DNA of 64,000 bases from Cryptomeria japonica. Lineage: Eukaryota > Streptophyta > Pinopsida > Cupressales > Cupressaceae. Of the stretch, positions 33,961-46,451 are shown in pieces. The stretch lies in assembly GCF_030272615.1 (NCBI RefSeq), contig NC_081415.1, forward strand, positions 109,698,406 to 109,762,405. The letters are read 5' to 3'. Below the pieces are notes generated by a model, which had not been told where the DNA came from, did no database searches, and worked only from the letters and a program-made list of their open reading frames with translations. The position numbers and the translations under genes are program-made. Within the stretch, counting starts at the first letter, position 1, and each line of letters opens with the position of its first letter.

Positions 33961-35084
33961 CCTAAGTGACATGTATTTTGAGACAAGGATTTCCAATGTT
34001 TGGACAAGCCATGTGTGAATGTTGGATGAATACTTGGACAAGATTTTGGACCTTTGTTTGAACCTTGTTTTGAATTTGGTTTGGAGAATGTTTGGACTTC
34101 CTTGAAAATGACTTTTTGTGACACTTGTGTTTTTTAATTCAACTTTTGGCAAACATAGAAGACAAAATGTTTGTTGGACTTTAACCGAAAATAATCATTC
34201 ACCTTCACAACATTTTCTAAGGCTGGCAAGGACAATATCTATTGGATCCTCTTACCATAAAATACCACATTCAACTCGATAGTTAGAAGCTTGATAGCAC
34301 TGGCTCCCCCTCCACAACACTCACTTCTACGGGCATACCAAGCTTCGAATTCAAGGGGCATCACTTCCCAAGAATTTACCATCTCTAATCGAGGGGTACA
34401 TGAGAGGTTTCTTCGGCATGCGCGTATCACAACGTCTGAGTCAACAAATAGAGGGATTTTGGTCTCTAAACACAAGAGGTTTTAGTTAGGGAATCCGTTT
34501 GGGTGGGCATAGATCCAATGAATTTAATCGTTGCTATGCCATTCCAACACCCATTGTTTACAACTTTCGTTGCAAACACAGTTATTTAGAGTGGTTTGGA
34601 AGAGCTTGGCCTTAGCCCGTTACCACTTTGGGTCATTCCCTGTCACCAATGTTTCTGTGAAGTGTCAGGCAAATCAGGAGGCAGACCCACTTCTAAGGGT
34701 AAAAACACACAAGCAAAATAAAACAAGGCATGACAAACATTGATTGTCTAACCTTTAGAAAATGAAATGTTCATTGATCCATTTGCATCCTAATTAAGAC
34801 TAGATGAGGTTAATTCCACCTTAATTTGAAAAGGATTTGATCAATTTAAACCATTATTAAATGCAATTTGTTGTTCATTTTAAACCCTTTGCATGCATGA
34901 AATGTGAAATTTGTTGTTCTTTGATTCAAATCCTAATCAAGACTATGTGAGAATTGTAGGATTCATTCAAACCTCCTAATTAACTATATGAAGAATTTTT
35001 GCTCATTCAAACCTCCTAATTGGGCTATGTGAAAAATTGTTGTTCATTGCATGTTAAGAAATCATGCATGAATCATTGTTTACA
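33961..35084. other. Unassigned region
   Basis: No gene recognised. The less AT-rich block 34200-34700 has overlapping frames on both strands (34291-34485 plus, 34239-34475 minus) without known motifs. It could be part of an LTR or leader of an old element. Confidence 0.3.
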
Positions 35085-35420
35085 ATCCATAAAACCCACA
35101 TGCAATAATAGATCCTCACATAAAACCTGCATGCAACAACAAATTAGTTCAAAAAACCTGCATGCAACCACATATCCACACATAAAACCTACATGCAACA
35201 ACAAATTAGTTCAAAAAACCTACATGCAACAACATATTAGGACAAAAAACCTGCATGCAAGAACATATCAGCACCAAAACCCTGCATGCAAACATATATC
35301 AACACATAAAACTTGCATGCAAACATATATCAACACATAAAACCTGCATGCAAATATATATCAACACATAAAACCTGCATGCAAATATATATCAACACAT
35401 AAAACCTAAATGCAAATATT
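35085..35420 (+). repeat. Minisatellite, about 11 units of ~30 bp around TGCATGCA
   Basis: Each unit contains (A)ACCTGCATGCAA followed by a variable AT-rich part (AACAAATTAGTTC or ATATATATCAACACATA). The last four units are nearly identical. The core is the palindrome TGCATGCA, which contains the plant RY element CATGCA. The 106-codon frame across it (35020-35340) is a repeat product. Confidence 0.9.
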
Positions 35421-36910
35421 AGATGCACAAAATTATTAGATTTACATGTTCACGAGTTCACCAGAAAATGTGAGGTGGGAAATCGAGCATAAGATTCAAA
35501 GAAAAAACAATTAGCCAACCACAAAACTAAATGCTATGAAAGTAACACCTACCGCAATCAATAGAAGAATCAAAAGAAATGAAAAGCATCACCAATGTCT
35601 CCTTCCATTGACCTTCTTTCTCCTCCAAATAGCTTGTTTTGTGGATCTCACCTATGAGTGCAATAAGCAAGAAAGTAAGATTACAAGATGATTTTGACAA
35701 TGTGAGGATACTAGAAACGTGGTTGATTCATAAGATTGAAGAAATGCATCCAATTTATAGGCAAATTGGAGAGATGAGCAAATTAGCATGAAAAGAGTTA
35801 AAGAGGCAATTTGATTCGAAAATTGAGAAAAAGGATTGAAAGAAGAAGGTTATGACATATTCTATGTCATAAATCATGACACATTTCCAATGCAAAGTGC
35901 AAGGACTAAATGCCAAGTTAAGTGCTATGACATGCTGCTATGTCAAGCACTATGACGCATGAGAAATTCATGCCTCCACTCTATGACAAGCGAAGCACGA
36001 AAATAGGGACAACTAGAGAGGGACAAATTAGTTGGAAATTAGAATTGGAAAATTAGGAAAATAGGTGGAAAAAAAGGGAATTAGAAATTAGGAAATTAGG
36101 AAATTAGTAAATGAGGGAAAATTAGAAAATTAGGAAAAAAAGTGAAATTAATTAATAAATTGTCGCACTAATTAATTCACAAAGGGGGGAATAATTAGCC
36201 AATTAAATGAATATTTAATTGTGACAAGAAGAGACTTAGGATTAAATAAATAAATTTATTTAACCTAAAAGGGAAATGACAAATAGGATTAGATGAATAA
36301 ATAATAAAACCCTAGGAGAAGATTAGAGATGAAAGGATGTTGATCAGGTCATGACAAGATTGGAATTATTGATGCAATTGATATAAGGTCGATTCGATCA
36401 TGGTTAAATGATGAGAACTGATAATTGATAAAGTATTGACATTGGTTAACAAGGATCAATGACAAATTGATCAATAATTGATAAGGGATCAACAATTGAC
36501 AAGGGATCCAAAAGGATTGAAAATGATGATAGTTGATCAAAGATGATTGAAAATGCTAAAGATCGAGGAAAAAGCCCTAATTCAACATCAATTAGGATTG
36601 ACGATGTCCAATTGACATGGTAAGATTGATCACGACCAAAGCTTGCAAGTCGCAAATGAATGTCGACAAGACCTAATTGAAAATTGCAAGAAACGCAATC
36701 GAAGAGGGAAGAAATGCAGAAGAATGACAAGATGTCAACAAATGACAAAGATCAAGTGCCCGACATAGAAGAATTGTCAATAAGATGCAAAAACCCTAAA
36801 ATAAGGTCATGCGGACATGTAAGAATATGGTGTCGAGAGCATTGACCATTTTTAAATGCCTAGAACTTGCATTAGTAGTTTCCCACGTGATATAGTTGAT
36901 GGTTAAAATA
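35421..36910. other. Unassigned region with low-complexity patches
   Basis: GGAAATTAGG-like words recur at 36020-36140 and TTGACAAGGGATCAA-like words at 36420-36560. No gene seen; minus-strand frames at 36349-36748 come from these repeats. Confidence 0.4.
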
Positions 36911-37871
36911 TTATGAAAGGTTGTGTCCCTTTCAAAGGGTAGAAATAATGAAGAGTTGCACTCTTTCAAAGGGTGCTAATGGTGAAAGGGCATGTCTCTT
37001 GCCAAAGGGCATACATGATGAAGAGGTGTGACCTCTCCGTCAAATTGAGAGATATAAAGGGAAGGAATCAAAAGCATCTAGTGACATCACCATTGATCAG
37101 ATCAGATCAGAATTGTTATCAAGTTACAGGCAGTAACATTTGTGTTCTTGGTGGTATGCATGGGGATGTGCTTAATACGTATTCTTAATATATGAAGCTT
37201 GGTAATGTTATTATGAAGAATTTAATAATACTATTAATATAGACTGCTATAAGATGACAAAAAATTTTAATTTCATTACTGTTGCGGACCAGATCTAACA
37301 CAGATCTGTCTACTTTACAGCCACAATAGGTAGAACTGGTGTTAATAATTTATATAGTAGGTAATTATCAAATATATTGGTTATATATATATATATACTT
37401 GATTATATTTTCTTAGGTTATTTATATCTGCTTGTCTTATCTCGTAATCAATCAAAGGAATGAATGGAGGAAGTATGTTAGTGAATTGTAGTTTACCTGT
37501 TCTCCCAAGCTAAGTAGGCCACCCCAAGGGATGGAATTGTCATAGCAGGACATTCCTGCCTCTTGTGGGCCAAGAGGTGAGTTGTCATAGTGGGACGCTG
37601 CGTGCTCTTGGGCTTAGTTGGGTTGAGCAGTTTATAGGCACCCTCTCAAGGCTTTCCTACGAAACTAAACTATGATTGGTTATGGGTAGAAAGACATGTT
37701 TATCATTCTTTGCAATATATATGCTATTAATGCATGTATTTATTCGTCACTTCGTAAGTTTATTCAATGAATAGATTAAGTCACTCTCATCATTTGAAAA
37801 AATGATAAACTATATTATGAAATTACTAATTTAGGACGAAATTCAGGTAATCCCTAATTGGGGACATTACA
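36911..37871 (+). repeat. LTR 1 (5'-truncated)
   Basis: Similarity to the other LTRs starts at ATGAAAGGTTGTGTCCC near 36911 and runs to GGGGACATTACA at 37860-37871. It carries a short (TA)n near 37383. Confidence 0.85.
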
Positions 37872-37873
37872 AA

Positions 37874-37885
37874 TGGTATCAGAGC
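37874..37885 (+). promoter_or_regulatory. Primer-binding site, initiator-Met type
   Basis: TGGTATCAGAGC lies two bases after the end of LTR 1. It is the classic complement of the plant initiator tRNA-Met 3' end. Confidence 0.9.
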
Positions 37886-38092
37886 TATGATCCTGCCATT
37901 CATTAAATCATTCTAGTCAATAAGAAGAAATTTGACAATACGTGTATGCTTCATGTTTGCAATTATCCATGTGTATGCTTCGTGTTTTTCATGTGTATGC
38001 TCCGTGTTTTTTATTCATATTGGTAGATGACTTAGTTTGAGAAAGTTAAAATCGACATTGCTTGAGGACAAGCGAATTTGGGAGGGGTGGAC
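37886..38092 (+). other. Internal segment 1 with polypurine tract
   Basis: About 200 bp without coding. Contains three CGTGTTT/ATGTGTATGCT words and ends in the purine-rich tract GGGAGGGGTGGAC (38080-38092), directly before LTR 2. Confidence 0.85.
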
Positions 38093-38821
38093 TGTAATGT
38101 CCCCACTTTGAAATAGAATTTAATAATAAATGATAATAATAAAATTAAAACATTAAAAACTAAATTAAAATATAAAATAATATAATTAAATATGATAAAT
38201 TAAAAATTAATTAAGTTAATGAAAAATCAAAAGGCATGAAAGGAAAAGTTGTGACTCCCTCAACAATGAGATATAAAAGGGAGAAGAAAACCTCATTTGA
38301 GAGGGGGGGTAAAATTTGGAAATGAGAAGTGCTGATCTAATTTAAATAATAAGTGCATATCTGATTATGAAAGGTTGTGTCCCTTACAAAGGGTAGAAAT
38401 AATGAAGAGTTGCACTCTTTCAAAGTGTGCTAATGGTGAAAGGGTATGTCTCTTGCCAAAGGGCATACATGATGAAGAGGTGTGACCTCTCCCTCAAATT
38501 GAGATATATAAAGGGAAGGAATCAAAAGCATATAGTGACATCACCATTGATCAGATCAAATCAGAATTGTTATCAAGTTACAGGCAGTAACATTTGTGTT
38601 CTTGGTGGTATGCATGGGGATGTGCTTAATACGTATGCTTAATATATGAAGCTTGGTAATGTTATTATGTAGAATTTAATAATACTATTAATATAGATTG
38701 CTATAAGATGACAAACATTTTTAATTTCATTACTGTGGCAGACTAGATCTGACATAGATCTGTCTACTTTACAGCCATAGTAGGTAGAAGTGGTGTTAAT
38801 AATTTATATAGTAGGTAATTA

Positions 38822-38859
<38 letters not shown>

Positions 38860-39057
38860 ATTAGAATAGGGATAATAGATTTATATATGATAATGATGTT
38901 ATCAAGATTTATATTGGCTTGACATATATATATATATATATGTCAAGCCAATATAAATCTTGATAACATCATTATCATATATATATATATATATATATTA
39001 GAATAGGGATAATAGATTTATATATGATAATGATGTTATCAAGATTTATATTGGCTT

Positions 39058-39092
<35 letters not shown>

Positions 39093-39182
39093 TTGATTAT
39101 ATTTTCTTAGATTATTTATATATGCTTGTCTTATCTCGTAATCAATCAAAGGAATGAATGGAGGAAGTATGTTAGGGAATTG

Positions 39183-39222
<40 letters not shown>

Positions 39223-39793
39223 TTGATTATATTATCTTAGATTATTTATATATGCTTGTCTTATCTCGTAATCAACCAAAGGAATGAATGGAGGAAGTAT
39301 GTTAGGGAATTGCAGTTTATATATATATACACTTGATTATATTTTCTTAGATTATTTATATATGCTTGTCTTATCTCATAATCAATCAAAGGAATGAATG
39401 GAGGAAGTATGTTAGGGAATTGCAGTTTACCTATTCTCCCAAGCTAAGTAGGCCACCCCAAGGGATGGAATTGTCATAGCGGGACGTTCCTACCTCTTGT
39501 GGGCCAAGAGGTGAGTTGTCATAGTGGGACGTTGCGTGCTCTTGGGCTTAGTTGGGTTGAGAAATTTATAGGCACCCTCTCAAGGCTTTCCTACCAAACT
39601 AAACTATGGTTGGTTGTAGGTAGAAAGACATGTTTATCATTCTTTGCAATATATGTGTTATTAATGCATGTATTTATTCGTCACTTCGTAAGTTTATTCA
39701 ATGAATAGATTAAGTCACTCTCATAATTTGAAAAAATGATAAACTATATTATGGAATTACTAATTTAGGACAAAATTTAGGTAATCCCTATAT
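38093..39793 (+). repeat. LTR 2, expanded by TA runs and duplications
   Basis: Starts TGTAATGTCCCC. TATAAAAG at 38272-38279 is a likely core promoter. Between 38824 and 39340 the sequence is expanded: several (TA)n runs, an inverted duplication, and three direct copies of a roughly 90-100 bp block (ACTTGATTATATT...GAATTG.AGTTTA). The end is truncated near 39793 where ATCCTGCCAT of the internal part follows abruptly. Confidence 0.85.
38889..38976. repeat. Perfect palindrome with (TA)n loop inside LTR 2
   Basis: Arms 38889-38923 and 38942-38976 are exact reverse complements of 35 bases (GATAATGATG...GGCTTGAC). The spacer is a TA run, itself palindromic, so the DNA could extrude a long cruciform. 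A further direct copy of the first arm lies near 39025-39060. Confidence 0.95.
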
Positions 39794-40023
39794 CCTGCCA
39801 TCCTACAAGGTAAAGATGATTCATTGAATCATTCTAGTCAATAAGAAGAAATCTGACAATACGTGTATTCACGCGTATGCTTCGTGTTTGCAATTATCCA
39901 TGTGTATGCTTTGTGTTTTTCATGTGTATGCTCCGTATTTTTTATTCATATTGGTAGATGACTTAGTTTGAAAAAGTTAAAATTGACATTGCTTAAGGAC
40001 AAGCAAATTTGGGAGGGGTGGAC
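39794..40023 (+). other. Internal segment 2 (primer site lost)
   Basis: Same as internal segment 1 but without TGGTATCAGAGC. Ends with the same polypurine tract GGGAGGGGTGGAC at 40011-40023. Confidence 0.85.
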
Positions 40024-41361
<1,338 letters not shown>

Positions 41362-41967
41362 TGGCAACCCCACCTATCATATGAAAATTTTATGACATTT
41401 TGGTTATTTTAACGCATTTCATTTGACATTTTAAGAAAAATATCAATTGTCAAAAAAATTAAAAATTAACATTATATGCAAAAATATTAAATTTACTAAA
41501 TTTCAAGATTCATAAATTAGAATTATAGTCTATTTTGAAAAGGTTCTCAATTAATATATATTTATAATAAACATTATAGAAATATATATTACATATTAAT
41601 ATTAATGATGATCAATTAATAATTATTAATAACAAAATTCTAAATCTTAAATGTATTATAACAAGTTTCTAAATTCATATTAAAAAATAAAAACTATTCT
41701 AAAAATTTATATTAAAATATTTTTAAAAATAGAAAAAAAAATTATATCTTCTCTTTTCAAAATATTCTAAATCAATTTGTATTTTTATAATAAACATTAT
41801 AAAATAATATATTATTATAAATTTAAATATTATATTATATTTATTTATAATATTTTTTAATGATTTTTTAATAACATAAAGTATCATATATACAGTTTTA
41901 TGAAAATTTAGCATGTCAGTCCATACGGTCTAATAAATTTTTAAGTTGTCATGTACGGTCAGAAGTG
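41362..41967. other. AT-rich spacer downstream of the F-box-like gene
   Basis: No gene seen. It would contain the 3' untranslated region of the minus-strand gene at 41968. Confidence 0.5.
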
Positions 41968-42963
41968 TCAAAACGACCATTGACCATCAGATTCCAGGCT
42001 TGGTTGCAACCAAGCATTGATATCCTCCATATTCGTCAATTTTCGGATGCCTCCATAGAATCCATCAGACGCACTGCCAACTTCAGTAGCCCTATTTCTT
42101 CTTATTTGAAATCGTCTCCACGTTGAACCCACTGGATACTGCCTGAATTCAATCCAAAACATTTCTGCATCATAGCCCAATAAGAAGTCAGATAACTGAA
42201 CACAATAATCCTTTGAATGATTTTACTGGATAGAAATACAATGACTGACAGTAAGTACATGAGCATCTGGAAAGTACATAACCATCATGGTCAGATAAAT
42301 CATGTAAAAAGGTAGTTTATGATGCCACACAATATAGAAGAATACCATCAAGATGGCAACTGCAGTTCTGATTTTCACTTATACAATTATCTGCATGGCC
42401 AACTATTGCATACCACCACTCTGCACATTACATAAATATTCTGGCTCAGAAAAATACATCAAGCATCTACTTCTAACAAGACACTAATGGGAATGTTATA
42501 ACAAGACAGCAAACCAATTCAGATCAATCTTGTACAGATTATGAGAGCACTGAAAGGGTTTGCTTGTACCAGTTACTTAAATATCAGATGTCATTCTAAA
42601 GGTTTTGTTCTAAATTCAAATTTAATTCATGGACATTTGTACTGGTTACTAGTCCATTTCTAATAAATATTACCATCTATTTCCAGACAAAAGAAAACTT
42701 TGGTATGATCCTTAAATTGTTTAAGAGTGAGTAAAATACCGTAAGGCCAATTTTGATTCATTCTCCATTGGATTTCTATATGATCTCCAGGCCTCAGTTC
42801 GTTTAGAACATCTGGAATATATAACTCACTGGGAGATGTCATAACAGGTGGTTTCCTGATGCGCTCCCATGATATCCCATTCACAATGTTACTTGCAGAA
42901 CGGGACAAGTACCTGTAGTCCATTAGAAAGAAATCAATGAAATGTCCATCTGAAAGTACAAAT
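41968..42963 (-). CDS. F-box-type protein, C-terminal exons
   Basis: Probable host gene. Three exons read in one frame on the minus strand: about 42963-42740 (5' border uncertain), 42420-42346 and 42164-41968. Introns have GT..AG ends and phase 1: after WPY at 42740 (donor GT 42739-42738), acceptor AG before 42420, donor after 42346, acceptor ATGCAG before 42164. The protein reads GISWERIRKPPV, LRPGDHIEIQWRMNQNWPY, then WWYAIVGHADNC, CSCHL, then FRQYPVGSTWRRFQI and DGFYGGIRKL. These match the C-terminal region of plant F-box proteins of the At2g26850/At2g32560 type, as I remember them; they act as substrate adaptors of SCF ubiquitin ligases. The F-box itself would be in upstream exons, which I could not find. 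No stop breaks these exons, so it may be a live gene with long introns or a captured piece. Confidence 0.72.
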
Positions 42964-45560
42964 GCCAGACCTGCTACGGAAAGTACAATTAGTTTAGAAA
43001 AACTACAAATGTTGTGAGTTTAAAGATCCTGTTCATAGAAGTCCAAACACTACAACTATGTTTATAAAGCTTCCATTGTATTAAGAGAACAAAGTGACAT
43101 GACACTAACTGTTTCCCAACCTTCACCCAAGTAGAAGCTTCAGAAATTCAAAGAAATCTATGCAAGAAAGTGAGATATAAAATGGTTAATGATCTATTTC
43201 ATGTTCATAAAGGCAATGCTAAGAGCAAAATGCAAACATAATAGGGTCAAGCCATGCAAGATTGTTATATTTCGTGCATTTATCCTTTTGTTAAAAATTA
43301 TAATTGCCACTCTGTGATATGCACTTGACAATCAGGTACCTATAGCCCCATCACTAGCCACTTAACTGAATTCTATTTTAATTGGTAAGAATACCAATAA
43401 CATTTAACATAAGGAACCTAGATCTTTATCTGGGGTTTGAAATTGAAAAGACTAATTTCTCAAATAGATGACACTTTGACTGGAATTGGATCAGGCATTT
43501 TATTATACTTTCTTCTCTTAATATTAAGATTATTTACAGATTTCCCCCTAATCCAGCCAATGTATCTGAGATGAATCACTGATCTACAGGCTTACTCAAC
43601 TGAGAATATACTATCAGCCACTAACTTACAGACACAGCACAATTGACTGTATTTAACCCCTACTGTAAATAATCTTAGATCAGAGATTAATGTAAATCCT
43701 TTATTGACAGATTTCTTTTGGCATTCATCTATCGGTAGAGTTAAAACACATTACATTTTTATACATAAAATGACTCTTCTGAAAGTAGATATGCTGCATC
43801 AGATCACAAATTCCAAAATTCATAATGGATCTCCGCAGTTAACATTCAATTATCAGACAATTCAATACTCAGTATTTTTGTTATCCCTGGTATGCAATCT
43901 ATACAGATATATCCAATTTACAGATCAAAGGAAACGTATGTACTGACCAATGTACTTCGTACAACTGAACAGAGTACCCCAACTCATTATTCCTTGATGA
44001 CATTTTGCCCGTATGTCATGCCCGCCTAAAATTAATACAAATCAAATTTGCTGGCAGACCCCCTTTTATATTGGCGGCCAAATCAGAATTTTAATAGCAT
44101 TTAAATAAATTAAATTGCTGAACGACCCCCTTTTATAATGGCCAATTCATGTTGATAGCCGACCTGTTTTGTTTAAACTAAATTAAACTTTTATTGTTTA
44201 AGGCCGACATCTCCTTGCATTGCCACCCAATTTTTAAAAAGGGAATTTAAACAATAAAATATAATTTATTTGATGCTGGCCAATCTCATTGAGAAGGCAT
44301 TACCGTTAAATGAGGAGGTGCATGTGAGTTGATAAATAGAGGTTTTTGAGGGAAATGTAAGCAATCATAAGAATATTTGTGTGTGGGAAGAGCAGAATTA
44401 AGAGACTAATACAGCAGATTTGTATGAAATATTTGAACAGATTTATGAGACTGGGTTGATTTCTTTTTCTGAAAATAACAAGGGACCAATCTCATTAATC
44501 AAGCAAGCAGCAGGGTAGAACATCGAACAGGATAAGATCTGATTCAAGACAGTTATACTCAGAAATACAGAAACTAGATACTTGTTGGTAAACAGATCCG
44601 TCACTTTGAAATGTTCTACTATGTGCCCCAATGGAGGAGTGACAAAAAGTTCCCAATAGTTGGATAGATCGTTCTTTGGACACGATCTTCCTCTGCTTTT
44701 GAGAGGGGCAGCTCCCTCATATGATAGGGGTATTTGTAATTTTCAAATTTAATTAACTTGAAAAGGGAAAGAGGAAAATAACTATAAATGAAATTTAAAG
44801 AAATCTACACAACAAGCCTATGATTGCCATTAAGATTTCATTGACTTCTAACACTATCACTATCAACTTTAGACTACACATAAGAAGGTAGTGAAATAAA
44901 ACATTAAAGTTTGCATAACACCTATATACTCCAAAGATACCAAAGAAGTCTATAATGTTATATGACCATTGTCTTCATGAAACCAGGAAAGTAATTTGCA
45001 AGCTTGTTATTTCAATATCACACGATAGTTACATAACATTGAGCAAATGAATACTTAACAACCATGGAAACACTTCCAATCTGCCTTGTATTCAAAATGA
45101 TGAAGTTATACAATCCAAAATTTTAGTTGTCCCAAACTCACAAAGTCCAAAAAGTCCTCCTACTATCTATCTTTCTAACATTTATAGCCTCTCAAAATAA
45201 CCACCTCATAACCAACTTTGATTTTGAGTTAAAAACTAACTCGTTTCTGCGTAAATTACAATGAGTTAATAACTAGCATATTTATGCGTGGAAAAAGTCA
45301 ACCTACTAACCTTGACTCTATGAGAAGAGAATCACAATTTATACAATGAAACCAAAAATAAACTTGAGACTAACTAAGAAAAACATGACAAAGGAGAATA
45401 TACAAAGATATAAACATGGTGTTAATTCTCGATATCATGGAGGAGCATGCTAGTTGATTATTTGATTTTGCTGAATTGGTGTTTTAGCCTTGAATAACCT
45501 ATATGCTTTGAGAGCATCTACCATGAACTTGTACCTGGGAATGATCACATTGTCCATTTT
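42964..45560. other. Intron/upstream region of the F-box-like gene, with LTR-like stretch
   Basis: No firm exon was found. An LTR-like stretch starts about 44016 (TGTCATGCCCGCC); it contains a repeated GACCCCCTTTTATA word (44057 and 44126) and a TATA-like GATAAATAG near 44332. Its other end is unclear. Remaining sequence is AT-rich. A short minus-strand frame near 43930-44002, ending at a GT, could be an exon but has no family match. Confidence 0.35.
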
Positions 45561-46451
45561 TTATTTGGTAGTAGCTTGGCCATCCTGAATGTTAAACAAA
45601 TCATGATAGTATGAAGGCATGTCACAAGCATCTAATGCAACTAATATAACATTGAGTCTCTTCATTCTATTTGCATCTGAAACCTGTACATCTGCTAATT
45701 CGGTATTGACTCTGTTATGAAACTTGCTTAAGAGCACTTGACTGTCCATTTGCTGAAATTGCTCCTTTACTGATATATCACCAATGATATTCATTGTGTC
45801 CTCTATTACCTTCATTTTTGTTTGTTCACAAGTTATCAAGAGTTTTCGATATTCACCCAAGCATTGCTTGATATTCTCCAATTTCCAACTTACACTCTTG
45901 CACCATGTACTGGATTGATTTTCTTCTTTATGAGAGAAGACTTTTTCAGCAATGAGTACATCCATATCTGTTTTTGCTACCCTTTGAAATTCTTTCGAAG
46001 TATCCTGCCAAGATATTTCTTGTTCTTTGGCATTCTTCAATTCTGTTGCAATTTCCTATTCCTATGCATCAAGTTTCATATGAACATCCTTGGCCTTCTC
46101 AATGAAGTCTAATGATTCTGACTTCATTTGATTAATCCACTCCTCTAATATCCTACTCTGTTTCTTGCATTTATGTATATCTTCCATTGCCTTCTTTTTA
46201 TTAATTCCTTCTGTATGTACCAATGCCAAAGTTGAGGCTAACTCCAATTGTGTATCTGAAGAATCCATAATAGATTTGATATAGGATGAAATAACCTATA
46301 TTTGCTGCTTTAGTTGATCCTTTGTTTCCTTATCTTTATTTGCTTTGTCAACAAGAGTAGCTGCTGAAATTTGAAAATTATGGACAGTTCCCTCGTGTTG
46401 TAGGACCTAAATCTAGCTGTGTCATGTTAAAATATGCCTCATTAGCTTTGT

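Noticed and set aside
35085-35420. Regular repeats that might be a CRISPR array
   Set aside because: Units run without unique spacers, core is an 8-bp palindrome, and the DNA is clearly plant nuclear sequence.
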